A stretch of 64,000 nucleotides of DNA from assembly GCF_033473495.1 (NCBI RefSeq), contig NC_088936.1:2790001-2854000 (forward strand), in the 5' to 3' direction. The stretch is from Cercospora beticola (Eukaryota > Ascomycota > Dothideomycetes > Mycosphaerellales > Mycosphaerellaceae). Under the pieces are notes generated by a model, which saw only the letters and a list, made by a program, of their open reading frames with translations, ran no database searches and was not told where the DNA came from. Position numbers and translations under genes: made by a program. How positions within the stretch are numbered: position 1 is the stretch's first letter; each line of letters begins with the position of its first letter. Positions 11,259 to 21,456 of this stretch are shown piece by piece.

Positions 11259-11684
11259 ATCCGCAAATACAGCTCCTCCATTCCGGCGTCATCTCACAAA
11301 CTCAAGGACAAGTCAACTGGTAAGATCGTTCTAGTTGGCTCTTCAGCTCCTGCAACGCTTCTGACTGAGAATCTCACACTTCCGTTGCGGACTTACACAT
11401 TAAATCCGCGAGACCAATTTAGATGATCTCGAGGGCAGAAGTTTGAGCAAACTTGGCAGTGACAGGCCACAATAGCTGGACAGAACAAATAGCCATTCAA
11501 CATTCGTCATCAATATGCTAGTCTAGCGTCTGGGTCGGATAACATTTCTATCTGCTTGCTGTTTCAAGCTCTGGACTTGGGTGAGATCGCATTATTCATC
11601 ATCGTCATCAAAATCATGGCCATCCTATTCATCACAATCCACCTCTTCTTCCCCGTTTTCGCATCGATCGACTTGAGAAGCCAT
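11259..11684. other. Convergent 3' intergenic
   Basis: Spacer between the 3' ends of the Myb-repeat gene and the secreted-protein gene. Nothing recognisable beyond ordinary 3' sequence. Confidence 0.4.
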
Positions 11685-12252
11685 CTAGCACCAACCAGGC
11701 GAGCAGTAGCCGTTCCAGTTGGTCCATTGCGTTGGCCAGTAGGTGTACCAGGTGTTGTAGTAACCGTAGTAGTAATAGTACAGCCAGTACAAGTACCACA
11801 GATTTCCATTCCAGCCATTGTTCTGCCAGTTGTTGACGCCCCAGACATTGTTGTCAAAGACCTGATTAGGCCACCACGCACGTGCATTATTCCACTGGTT
11901 TTGAGTAGGAACTGTGCCAATGCGACCATTGGCCCAGTTACGGGCCTGTCCTTGCCAGTTGGCGACCAAGTCGATTTTGATACTGCGGGCTTTGATGTCA
12001 TGATCGACCCTCGCGAGGTCGAGATCAACGTCCAGTTCTTCGGTCTCTGGCGCTGGAGCAGCTTCAGGGAGTGGCTCAGCGACTGGTGCAGCATTGCGGG
12101 CAACGAGGCCGTCATCCTTTTGAATGTCAGTGAGGAACCCGAGGACAAATCCGATGACACAAGCGCACCTGCACTGGGGCTGGGAGTGGTCCAGCAATGG
12201 CACTGCCGACAGACAGAGCAGCCAAAGAGGCAGCGATGAACTTGAATTGCAT
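11685..12252 (-). CDS. Small secreted Trp/Tyr/Asn-rich protein
   Basis: Two exons, 12169-12252 and 11685-12116, flank a 52-nt intron (GTGCGC...CTGAC...AAAAG) and encode 171 residues. The first exon supplies a textbook signal peptide (MQFKFIAASLAALSVGSAIA), which predicts secretion. A Pro/Ala/Glu-rich spacer follows to about residue 65. The last 90 or so residues contain 15 Trp and about a dozen Tyr, with many Asn, including LYYYYYGYYNTW and the C-terminus NGYCSPGWC with its only two cysteines. A TATA-like box lies about 105 bp upstream of the ATG, consistent with a regulated gene. No family is recognised. It could be a cell-wall protein, a surface-active protein or an effector; the data do not decide. 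A longer minus-strand frame over the same DNA is a shadow. Confidence 0.8.
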
Positions 12253-12356
12253 GTTGCTGTGAGTTGTTGAACTTATTGGTGTGGATCTGATTGCTGTAGC
12301 TGCTTTGTTTTGCTTTGGTGCTGCTGATGATGTTTTCGAAGGAAATGACGATCGTA

Positions 12357-12362
12357 CTTATA
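12357..12362 (-). promoter_or_regulatory. TATA-like box of the Trp/Tyr-rich protein gene
   Basis: The minus strand reads TATAAG within GCAGTATAAGTACG, about 105 bp upstream of the ATG at 12252. The interval is A/C-rich like a fungal 5' leader (CAAAGCAAAACAAAGCAGC). Confidence 0.5.
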
Positions 12363-14506
12363 CTGCTTTGATGCCACTCAGTCACCATCGTCAGTGAGTT
12401 GTACTTCTTGGCTCGTCAAGGCCTTCGCATAGCACGGAACGTCTTCGAATTCCATTTCGGGCAATAGAGGCAAGGTAAAGGCCCTTGGCGCAACTGGAGT
12501 GTCACCAAAGATGGTTGCACTTCGCCTCGCTGTCAGCCGTCGCGCAGTGCGCGGACTTGGCGCCCTGCATCACATCAGTCGTATTGAGCTGCCTGGAACC
12601 TGGTCTCTGTTCTGCACAAGCAAGTCACATAGCAAATGAACTGCTGCGGAGTCACCGCTTATACCGGCTGATCTCAACTCTGTTACCCTAAACGACAGCC
12701 CTGCAAACTTTTCTGCTGGCCGTTGATTCCGATGGGACGATTGATGCTGACACCCTTGATCACGGAGGGCGGTGCTACGCAGGTTGCCCACGTGCATTGC
12801 GGCTACGCGGTCCTCGCCAACCTCATGATCCTACTCTCCAAGCTATATGCCAACCGAGCAGTTCAAGGACGGAGTGTAGACTGGTGACGTCTAGATCTTG
12901 GAAGCTTCGCGGCAAACATGGAGACATGGTTGATGCTTGAGCACCATGTGCAAGAATGTGTACATCTCCAGTATGGAAACGTCATTTACTGTGGTGCGTA
13001 TCCATGTATTGATGCCTCCACAGTCAGAGGTGCAGTCAAAGATTGGTCGATGGCGGGTTTGAGCAAGTAATTGTGGAGATGAACATCGCAACTCAAGTGA
13101 AAGCTTGCCAGATGTTCTGTGAATTCCATCCCTTGACAGTCAGTGCAAGAGATTGTTTGGCGTACTGTACGACAATTCCACCACTTCATGATTTGTCGAG
13201 CGGGCTCTGGCTGACGAGCCGTTGCGCAAGGGTGGCCAGTCGGAGTTGGAACTCAGGCCAATATCGCGGATAGTGGACGGATTTAGCTCCTCAATTCGAA
13301 GAGCGCAGGCTGATCGCAGTAGTCTCCGAAGGTGTTTTGCTAGCAGTGCTGCAGCGTGCAGTAGGGCAGGCGTGTTCGACGCTCCGCCATTCGCAAGCAC
13401 ATCCCCGGGGATCACATGTGCGAATAAGCTTATCGTTAAGTTAGCGTTGCATGTGCACAGCCAGCATCACTACAAGCGATGACCACCGCTCGTCGTCCGC
13501 ACTGAGCCAAGGCCCTTTTACTTCCAACAACAGACTGTCAGATGCCAAATAATGGCCCCGGTAAGAAATCTTGGCGCTGGGTTTGCAGGCGGTCAAGGAT
13601 ACAAGCACATTGATGTGGGTCATACACTGTTGGCTAAGGAGAACGCCAAGACGAGTGCCACAAACTTTCATGGCACAAGTTGGGTGAAGTAGCTTGTATG
13701 CGCATTATAGGGACATCCACCAGTTCGGAAGGCAGCGGACTAGGAATCGTGGAGGCATACTATCGCAACTGCCTCCGGGCTTATGCTTTGTGAGCGAATT
13801 TGCAGTCTTCCAAGTTCTCGCCTTGCAGCAGTATTCTGTGTATATGTGTGCTGCGCCATGCATTCGTAGATCGGATACCTCGAATCGAAAAATCGCAGAT
13901 TATAAGCACATGCCCTAGGTCGCAATGCAAGAAGCGATTCGCTACCAAGAAGCATTCTCGTTCTGATCGCCGCAAGGTCCGAGCCTCCCAGATCTCGTCG
14001 CCCGCAGTGCGGACAGGCTAGAGCTGTTGTGAATCGAAGGCGCCAAGCTCAGCCTAAGACTCTGTGCAACATCGACAGTCTCGCAAAGTCGAATCGCATA
14101 ATCATCTGAACCAATTTTAGCAACCAGGCCAGACTTTCTGGCAGTAGGTGATGTCAGCCGCGCAGTCATAGTCTTATAGCCCCTGCTGAACGTGTCGCCT
14201 CTGCGCAGTACTGGAGTCAACTTAAGCTTTTGAGAGTCCGCTGCAAGGAGGACGCTAGCTCGAAGATTTGCAAAGCTCGCTATGGGTACGAACACCGGCA
14301 AGAAATGCGATTTCTGGCGAGATGTCCCTCATCTTGCTGGTAGAAGCTGGACTGTCGATTCTGATACTCGACGCCGCTGTGTTCGCGTCTCAACAAACCC
14401 TGCAAGGCTCTTGGAGTCGTTCCAAAAAGATGCCCAAACATCTCAATGCTTCTAAGGTCAATACTCAAGGCACCGCAGGTACTTCATTCCTAGTGAGGTC
14501 AAGGTG
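12363..14506. other. Intergenic, no gene recognised
   Basis: About 2.1 kb between the secreted-protein promoter and the UBX gene 3' end. Short frames on both strands overlap one another and lack ATG starts or family motifs. A minus-strand frame near 13942-14301 looks mildly protein-like but opens with a non-ATG codon. No RNA gene or mobile element was seen. Confidence 0.4.
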
Positions 14507-16123
14507 TCACTTCCGGTCGTCATCATCTTTTCTACCCTCGAAAGCAGAACTGTTGCCGTTGTAGAATTCGGGGTTCTTCGCCCTCTCCCGCTCAGCCTCC
14601 GCACGCTGATCTGCCAAGGTCTTCACCTTGATCTTTGCTGACCCGAGTGACTCCGACGAGCCATCCAAGCTTGTCGGGCCCTCGTCGTCCGAAGCGCTGC
14701 GCGACTGCCTCGCAGTCGACTCTGTCGGAGCTGCAGTTGCTGATCCTCCCAGTCCAGGCACATACGATATCGCCGATCCAAGAATGCTGGAGGCGCCGTT
14801 GGCCAACGCATATGTGTAATGCAGTGCACTGCTCATGTATCCCCTACCAGCATTGCCACTGTAGGCCTCCGTATAACCAGCAACAGGGACGAGGACCAAT
14901 GTCGCATTCGGCGTCAGCCCAAGATCCGCAAGCGAGTGGCGTTCCTCGCTGACTTCTATACTACGGCTCGGCAGCGGGGACATAATTTGCTTGAATGTGA
15001 ATGGGACATCGGCCGCGTTGATGTTGCCTTGCTCGGCTGTGGTGGATTTAATCCAATCCCGGACAGTGCTGTCGAGGGTAGCTGAGGGCTCGAAGCGTCC
15101 TTTGATAGAAGTTCCATCGAACAGTCTGACCTGAAGACTACACATGCCTCCAGCACCCGTACGTCGCTTGCTCGCTGCTTCTATTGATGTGGGCAGCCGG
15201 CTCTCAGGTGCAGCCTCGCCAGCTGCACGCTGTGTGCGAGCTTTGCGCTCTTGCTTGTCTGCTTCGATCTGTGCTAGAATACGTTCTCGGTCCTTCTTGG
15301 CCTCATCTTTCCGTATCTTTTGCTGCAATATCCAGTCTCTACGTGACTTTTCCTTTTCAGTCTCCTCGGTCGCTCTTCCCTTTCCTTTGTCTGAGGCAAG
15401 CGCCTTTTCTTCTTCTAGCCGTCGAGCTTTTGCACGTGCAGCGCGTTCTGCCTTCTCTGCAGCAGCTCGCTTGGCAGCCTCTACTTCGTGGCGTTGGGCG
15501 CGATCTGGAAAGAGTGTTGACATGTTTGCGCTGGAGCTTTCGGGCGCAGGAAAAGGAGTGCTTTCTGATACGGTCGCTGGCTGCTGGGGTTGCTGTGAGG
15601 GTGGCGCAGTCGACTCTGCCGAAATCGTGCTAGGAGGCTGCACTGCTTCATGTCCGTCCTGCTGCTGCGTATTTGAGCTCGTTGGTGCAGCCGAATCAGT
15701 GACCGGGTTTTCAGGCCGATCTTGCTCCTGGCTCCGCTGCTTCGCCGCCTCGAACTCACTCTTCTTCATCACATGAAATTCTATGTCCAAAGCTGTACTG
15801 ACTCGTGTCATGAACCCTTCATGGCCGATGCCCCCTTCGATCTTGTCTACTACTCTTCCCTTGTCTATGACCACGAAGGTTGGGCTACTCGTGATGGGAC
15901 AAAAGGCGCTGAGAAACCCTGCTTCCTGACTGCCATATTGAAGCTTTAGGATGACAGCCTTGGTAGCCCAGATATCGATAGGGGCTGGACGGCGCCCTAT
16001 CCCGAGCCACTGATGCTCCCATTTCTGGCTCTCTTCGTTGTCGGAGGAAATAAAGCAGGCGACAAGCTTCTGCTCGGTAAGTGCGCGACTAATGCCGCTC
16101 TGCAAGTCGCCTTGGTGGAACAT
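14507..16123 (-). CDS. UBX-domain protein, UBXN4/erasin-like
   Basis: Probable adaptor that brings the AAA-ATPase Cdc48/p97 to ubiquitinated clients, plausibly at the ER. It has 538 residues from the Met at 16123 (MFHQGDLQSGISRALTEQK); an in-frame Met at 16180 would add 19. Residues 1-120 form a thioredoxin/UAS-like domain (LVACFISSD, SPTFVVIDKGRVVDKIEGG). A Ser/Pro/Gln-rich linker and a long charged Ala/Lys/Glu coiled coil (about 210-320) follow. The UBX domain begins at CSLQVRLFDGTSIKGRF and ends LGLTPNATLVLVPV. After it comes a Gly/Ala-rich hydrophobic stretch (LANGASSILGSAISYVPGLG) that could dip into a membrane, as proposed for erasin. Confidence 0.88.
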   Translation of the reverse strand: MFHQGDLQSGISRALTEQKLVACFISSDNEESQKWEHQWLGIGRRPAPIDIWATKAVILKLQYGSQEAGFLSAFCPITSSPTFVVIDKGRVVDKIEGGIGHEGFMTRVSTALDIEFHVMKKSEFEAAKQRSQEQDRPENPVTDSAAPTSSNTQQQDGHEAVQPPSTISAESTAPPSQQPQQPATVSESTPFPAPESSSANMSTLFPDRAQRHEVEAAKRAAAEKAERAARAKARRLEEEKALASDKGKGRATEETEKEKSRRDWILQQKIRKDEAKKDRERILAQIEADKQERKARTQRAAGEAAPESRLPTSIEAASKRRTGAGGMCSLQVRLFDGTSIKGRFEPSATLDSTVRDWIKSTTAEQGNINAADVPFTFKQIMSPLPSRSIEVSEERHSLADLGLTPNATLVLVPVAGYTEAYSGNAGRGYMSSALHYTYALANGASSILGSAISYVPGLGGSATAAPTESTARQSRSASDDEGPTSLDGSSESLGSAKIKVKTLADQRAEAERERAKNPEFYNGNSSAFEGRKDDDDRK

Positions 16124-16498
16124 GGTTTCGTAGATGCCCGACGGGCAGTGAGTAGGGAATAGGTGTTGTAGGTGTGTCAAAGGTGCAGCAGTAGTCCTGG
16201 CTGGACTGAGGTGACGTGACGCTTGGTCCGCTTATCTCCGACCAATGCCAAGCCTCTAAGCGACTCACGTATGAACAAGTGGAAGTCTATACGAGTTGAA
16301 CAATGAACAAAGAACGATCGAAAAACTGCTGGAACTAACAAGTCGCAAGCGTTCACGTCGGACACTGTCAACCGCTTTCTACATATGGTGGGGGACTCAA
16401 CCCGTCTCCAAACTAGCGTGTAATTACTGAAGCGAAGGTGACTTGACTTTCTTCCGCGGCTGCGGCTCTTCCCAAGTGTGCGTTGTCAGCGAACAACT
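16124..16498. other. Intergenic, UBX gene promoter
   Basis: Codirectional spacer holding the UBX gene promoter and the 3' region of the second Myb-repeat gene. Nothing distinctive. Confidence 0.4.
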
Positions 16499-17440
16499 CT
16501 AAAGTCTCGACTGGTCACTGTTGTACCGCTCTTTGATGATATGATACCTATAGGCTCTGCGGACGCCGCTTGGCGAACGGCCCATCCGAACAGCTATGTC
16601 GCGGAATGGCACACCTTCTGCGACCAGGCGACGAAGTTCATCCAAGTCTTCTTGACTCCACAATTCACCTGTTCTGGTTGCTTCGAATGAATCCCTTTTG
16701 ATCCTGTGGTAACGCAGGCAGAGTGCAGCTTGCGACCACCGTGGCATTTGGAAATGGACGTCCTTCCACGGCATTCCCGAGTCTCTCATTTCAACCATCT
16801 TTCGCTGCTCATCCAGGCTCATCACCAAGTGCTTTTCACCCGAGGCTCCCCGTCTCTCACGTTGAGCAGTGCTATGCCTCGACCGACCAAGGGCATTAGC
16901 GGCCTCCACGATACTCGCGCCCCCGCGCCGCATCTCCAGCAACTTCATCGACTCGTCCTCCGTCCATTTCCGATGCACAGTCTTTGGTCTCGCGTACGGT
17001 CGACCAGCACGCTTGCCTTGAGACGCTGTCCGGGAGCGTCTGCTTTTTGCATTGCTGACACTGTATACAGACCGTCCCAGTGCGTCCGCCATCACGCGAT
17101 TGCTCACTTTCTGCGCAATGAGGGCATCAAGCTTGCATAGCTCTTCCTCCGTCCAAGGATCTCGATGTGTACGAGGCAGCTCCCATTTGACAGATGCAAC
17201 GCTCCTCCCCAATAAAGACGCGATCTCCTCATCTGTCTTGCCACTTTTCCGCAGTTTCTTCAACGTCACACGATCCTTTACGGTCCATTTGCCCGTTTCT
17301 GAAGGGGCTGACAAGCGTCTTAAATGCTCCGAGGGAGATTTATATGTCCATTTCGCACTCGCGCCGAAGTGTCTCCAACCAGAGAAGAGCAGCGGAGGTA
17401 TTCTGGAGAGCATGCTCGATAAAACTCCAACGTTATGCAT
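16499..17440 (-). CDS. Tandem Myb/SANT-like repeat protein (second copy)
   Basis: A 313-residue protein with five Myb/SANT-like repeats. They start at KWTVKDRVTLKKLRKSGKT, PWTEEELCKLDALIAQKV, KWTEDESMKLLEMRRGG, MSLDEQRKMVEMRDSGM and LWSQEDLDELRRLVAEGV. Most repeats carry the aromatic-Thr-x-acidic-acidic start and an 'ALGRS..SV' turn before the last helix. Repeat 3 closely resembles repeat 5 of the protein at 10143-11258, so the two are probably paralogues. The N-terminus (MHNVGVLSSMLSRIPPLLFSGW, then RHFGASAK) has no acidic residue and suits a mitochondrial presequence. It diverges from the mitochondrial gene RSM22 across 307 bp. Function is unknown; DNA binding is inferred. Confidence 0.78.
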   Translation of the reverse strand: MHNVGVLSSMLSRIPPLLFSGWRHFGASAKWTYKSPSEHLRRLSAPSETGKWTVKDRVTLKKLRKSGKTDEEIASLLGRSVASVKWELPRTHRDPWTEEELCKLDALIAQKVSNRVMADALGRSVYSVSNAKSRRSRTASQGKRAGRPYARPKTVHRKWTEDESMKLLEMRRGGASIVEAANALGRSRHSTAQRERRGASGEKHLVMSLDEQRKMVEMRDSGMPWKDVHFQMPRWSQAALCLRYHRIKRDSFEATRTGELWSQEDLDELRRLVAEGVPFRDIAVRMGRSPSGVRRAYRYHIIKERYNSDQSRL

Positions 17441-17747
17441 GCCATCAAATGCGTCCAGAAATGTGTTGAAAATGTCTGTGAAACAAGTTCATTCTCTGAA
17501 CTGACACGACGGGACTGACCTGTCTGTCTCCGCGCATGTGCATCTTGGATGTTGAACTGTGATCTCCTTGCAAATGCGAAGTCCAGCAGGACGCGACGTG
17601 ACAGCGGAGTTCATCCCGATGAGCCAATGATTGGCCACTCAGTCAGCATCACCTCCGAGCCCAAGCATTTCTAGGACTTCTTTCCTCATCAATCCCTTCA
17701 CATCCGTTAGGCAGTCCTTCTTGAAAAGCGGACCGTCGTTGGAGAAG
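17441..17747. promoter_or_regulatory. Myb-repeat/RSM22 divergent promoter
   Basis: The 307 bp between the two ATGs serve both genes. The RSM22 frame is open back to 17631 but without an ATG there. No TATA box is evident. Confidence 0.5.
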
Positions 17748-20411
17748 ATGTTGCCGACCACGGCTTTCAGGCCGAGCTGCGCAACATGCAGGCTCCGAGG
17801 ATTGCTTCGAAGGATGGAAATGGCGAGGACGAGGAGGACCAAAAGTACAGCATCATCGACGATATCGCGTTCAACGACAAATCCGGCACAATCGACGAGA
17901 AACGGAGAATCGAGGTTGTCGATGAGGTATCAGACACGATCATTCAGTCAAAGCACGAGAAGGAAGGCAAAAGCTACAGGCTTTACACGACAGCAAGAGA
18001 TCGAGCTCATTGAGACATTATACACGAGAGGTCATATTTCGCGTGAGGAATGGCGAGATAGTGTCTTTGCACAATCTGGGTTACGCACCGAAGGAGCGGC
18101 GATCGAAGATGTGGCAGGAGACAATGCAAAGCTGGAAGCAAGAGTTCGAACACTGCGCGAGTATTACGGAACCGCGACTATTCCTTCACAAGTCCTGGAC
18201 GGGGACGAAATCACAGTTCACCAAAGATTATTTGGTGATTTACGACAGCTGGAGGCGATCAGCGAGGAACCTAGCGACCTAGGACAATTGATGAGTAGAA
18301 GTAGCACGGGAGTGATCGATCAAGAGGGAGAGGAGGTGGAGTTTGATGAGAACGAAGCCTTGGATGAGGATGAGCTGTCAGAGGAGGACACACCGATAGG
18401 TCAAGGGCGGCCAGAGCGACATCGTCCCAGCAACGAGAGACTAGCAGACGATATGCGTGCTGCATTCGATGCTGGCACAATCTCGGAAGCTATATCGCAA
18501 CAGGACACAGTACTTGCCGATGAAGCCGCGGTATATCAGCGTACGCATCCATTAACCCTCGAAGGGCGATTTGCGACTTCTCCGTCAACGATAGAAATGC
18601 CAAAAACACCATACGTTGACCCAGTCACCGGAATGCTCTCAGGTATATCAAACACGCACCTCAGCGATGCTGCGCACCGAGTCTTTGGAGGTCCTGGTCT
18701 ACCATACAGTACCTCTACACCTGCCAGAGGGAAGCTAATGCCTCAAAAGGCGATCACTCTGGATGCCTATCAACCGCAAATGTCTGAGATCGAGGGCGAC
18801 GTTTATATGAGTACGCTATACCCAGGAGTCTATGCGAGCGTGTTGAGTGTCTTGGTAGAGACGAGAAAGAGGCTAGGAAGTGCTTGGGCGGAAGGCCTAG
18901 TCCGTAAAGCTGAAGCCGGAGAGCTAAGAATCCTGGATGCCGGTGGAGGCGGTGCTGGAATTCTTGCTGTACGAGAGATTATTCGAGCCGAATGGGAACG
19001 TCTGATTGGGAAGTCAGAGGATGATATGGAAAGTCCAATGGCCCTAGCAGAGGCTGACGGAAAAATCGGTGGCGCTGGTGTGGGTGCGCCATTGGGCCAT
19101 GCGACTGTGTTGACGAGTTCAGACGTGCTCAGGAAACGAGCGAGCAAGCTTCTCGAAAACACGACTTTTGTGCCAAGACTGCCCGATTATCTTCACGCGG
19201 AGAGTGCGCCATCTCAGGGCAAGTTCGACATTGTCGTTGCGCCACATACTTTGTGGCAGTTGCGGGAAGACTACGTTCGCAAGACCCATGTGCAGAATCT
19301 TTGGTCTCTGCTGTCAACAGATGGTGGAGTGCTGGCTCTTCTCGAAAAAGGCGTGCCACGAGGATTCGAAATGGTAGCTGGTGCGCGAGACCTTCTCCTT
19401 GAGCAACGCATCTCCTCGCCTGGCTCGGAGCAGCGCCTCACAAACATCGAAGAGAAGCTTCCGAATTCTGGCGGAAATTATGAGCACATCGTCTGGGACG
19501 ATGCTGTAGGCGAAGGTAGTGCCGAAGAGGTACATGCAGAAGGACCTGACCTTTCGACCCAGCCGAAGGAAAAAGGCATGATCATCGCTCCATGCACGAA
19601 CCACGCCGACTGTCCCATGTACGCCCAAAAAGGCCACGTCAAAGGCCGCCGCGACATTTGCGCCTTCGAACAACGCTACCACCGCCCAGCTTTTCTACAA
19701 AACATCTTCGGCACCAAAGGCCGCAACCACGAAGACGTCGAATTCTCCTACATCTCTGTAATGCGAGGCCGAGACCTCCGCACTCCCACCGACAACCTCA
19801 CAACGACGCCTCTCATACAATCCCCCACAACCACCGACCGCGCCTTCATCGGCTACGAAAACACCACAACCCATTCCTCCACCCCTCCACATCCCCTCTC
19901 CCTCCCTCGCACCATCCTCCCACCCCTCAAACGCCAAGGCCACGTAATCCTAGACCTCTGCACCCCCTCAGGAACCCTCGAACGCTGGACCGTCCCCCGC
20001 TCCTTCAGCAAACAAGCCTTCCGCGACGCTCGCAAAGTCAACTGGGGTGACCTCTGGGCCCTCGGAGCCAAAACTCGCGTTCCTAGGAACGTCAAAGCCA
20101 AACCGCGCGATATCACAGGAGACATGGATGCGAAGCTTGTCAAAAATTCGAAGAAAGAAAAGAAGAAACGCATGAAAGTTGATTTGCAGGGTGTGCCTGA
20201 TGTGGGTGTAGATGAGTTTGGGAGGGTGGTGAGCAATGCCTCGAAAGAAGGAAAAGTAGCTGCGATGAAAGGTGGGAATTTGAGGAGTGGGAGGCAGAAG
20301 GTTAAGGGGATCAGGGATAAGAGGGATAAGAAGGCAATGGGAAATGGCAGACGGAAGAATGCTACGTTGGTGGCTGGTGATGATGCATCGATGGACGACG
20401 ATGACTGGTGA
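17748..20411 (+). CDS. RSM22: Rsm22-like mitochondrial ribosome assembly methyltransferase homologue
   Basis: Homologue of yeast Rsm22 and human METTL17, needed for small mitoribosomal subunit assembly. It is intronless with 887 residues from the first ATG at 17748; the frame is open upstream only from a TTG. The N-terminus is rich in Arg, Ser and Thr with no acidic run, as in a mitochondrial presequence. The Rossmann-like methyltransferase core has its glycine loop near residue 392 (LRILDAGGGGAGILAVRE). Near residues 613-640 is CTNHADCPM...RDICAFEQRYHRP, and near 734 LDLCTPSG; these four cysteines match the pattern reported to bind a 4Fe-4S cluster in METTL17. The C-terminal tail (last 110 residues) is strongly basic. 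Confidence 0.9.
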   Translation: MLPTTAFRPSCATCRLRGLLRRMEMARTRRTKSTASSTISRSTTNPAQSTRNGESRLSMRYQTRSFSQSTRRKAKATGFTRQQEIELIETLYTRGHISREEWRDSVFAQSGLRTEGAAIEDVAGDNAKLEARVRTLREYYGTATIPSQVLDGDEITVHQRLFGDLRQLEAISEEPSDLGQLMSRSSTGVIDQEGEEVEFDENEALDEDELSEEDTPIGQGRPERHRPSNERLADDMRAAFDAGTISEAISQQDTVLADEAAVYQRTHPLTLEGRFATSPSTIEMPKTPYVDPVTGMLSGISNTHLSDAAHRVFGGPGLPYSTSTPARGKLMPQKAITLDAYQPQMSEIEGDVYMSTLYPGVYASVLSVLVETRKRLGSAWAEGLVRKAEAGELRILDAGGGGAGILAVREIIRAEWERLIGKSEDDMESPMALAEADGKIGGAGVGAPLGHATVLTSSDVLRKRASKLLENTTFVPRLPDYLHAESAPSQGKFDIVVAPHTLWQLREDYVRKTHVQNLWSLLSTDGGVLALLEKGVPRGFEMVAGARDLLLEQRISSPGSEQRLTNIEEKLPNSGGNYEHIVWDDAVGEGSAEEVHAEGPDLSTQPKEKGMIIAPCTNHADCPMYAQKGHVKGRRDICAFEQRYHRPAFLQNIFGTKGRNHEDVEFSYISVMRGRDLRTPTDNLTTTPLIQSPTTTDRAFIGYENTTTHSSTPPHPLSLPRTILPPLKRQGHVILDLCTPSGTLERWTVPRSFSKQAFRDARKVNWGDLWALGAKTRVPRNVKAKPRDITGDMDAKLVKNSKKEKKKRMKVDLQGVPDVGVDEFGRVVSNASKEGKVAAMKGGNLRSGRQKVKGIRDKRDKKAMGNGRRKNATLVAGDDASMDDDDW

Positions 20412-21456
20412 AACGATGATATGTAAAACTACGATGTCAGGGCCTAATCCATCGCGGCAAATATGTACACTCCGCTCGTCTGTTGGAAAGACAGCACATC
20501 AACTCAACTCTCGTGTCCGTCCAGGGTGGGTAAGGTTCAGTCTCTGCGTTGACAAGTGCACATCACATATTCGAATTAGCGACATTTTGATGGAAGACGA
20601 GAATGGCGGCAACACAATTGTATTACCACACTATCCAGCACGCAGAACGCAGCACAAAATCAAGAACAAACACCGTGCTCAGCCAAAATCAGGGAAACCA
20701 ACTCTCGCCGCAGCACTCCCCTATTCCATGCTCACACGCCTCTCCTTGCAACATGCTCCGCCGGGCCCGTGAAAAGCCCAACGCGCTGCCCTCCTGGCGA
20801 CGCTTCGCATAGAAAAGAGAACCCCTCGTCCCCTAATGTTCGTACGCACAAAAACCTCCCCTCGCGTACCCTTTACAATCTCGAAGCCATTATCTCCTCC
20901 GCTCGTCGCGCGGAAAACCAAAAAACTATAGGAAGACATACGGAGCAGGTGAAGTCCAAAGAGTCCAGAAAGAAACGCCAAAGGAAATCGTGTAATAAGT
21001 TTATTTTTGTCGTTTTTTATCGTCCAAATGGGAAGTCGGGTCGATTCGTAAGATAGGAAAAGGGTGATTATCGGTGGCTCCACGCCTGCAGGAGAGTCCA
21101 GCTTGGTCGCTTCATGTTGAAGAGGATCGCCAAAAACCCTGCCGAGTGACACTGCCAGAAGACTGTGTGTTGCTGCAAGTTGAAATATTGCAAGTCATTC
21201 GTCTTCGCTTCTCCAAGGCTGCATGTTTCAAAACACGATCGATTGCGCAAAGCATCGTCCTGTCTTGTGCTGAGCCATGCGAGAAGCGAAACGATCAAAC
21301 AGCCGTGTACTAGTGCCAGATACCGATAAGAAAGTGTTGCCAGGTCCAGTCCGTGGTCCAGATCCAAAGCATAGACAAACGTTGCTTGCTCAATGCCTGC
21401 TACGATGTCCGTGAGATGAGAGTGAGTGGCAGCCCCGCCGAGAGCCTGTCCGTCAT
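20412..21456. other. Convergent 3' intergenic RSM22/CK1
   Basis: Tail-to-tail spacer of about 1 kb. An AATAAA on the minus strand at 21000-21005 could serve CK1 polyadenylation, about 450 bp after its stop. Short frames here are not convincing. Confidence 0.45.

Noticed and set aside
11564..12388. 274-codon minus-strand frame over the Trp/Tyr-rich gene
   Set aside because: Thr/Met/Ser-rich shadow in another frame; the spliced signal-peptide model explains the locus better.
13140..13415. Ankyrin-like fragment (GGASNTPALLHAAALLA) on the minus strand
   Set aside because: One short partial match, no repeats around it and no supporting gene structure.
13942..14301. 119-codon minus-strand frame
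   Set aside because: Opens with TTG, not ATG; no family resemblance and no obvious upstream exon.
17631..17747. Upstream extension of RSM22
   Set aside because: The frame is open but begins with TTG; the first ATG at 17748 gives a presequence-like N-terminus.
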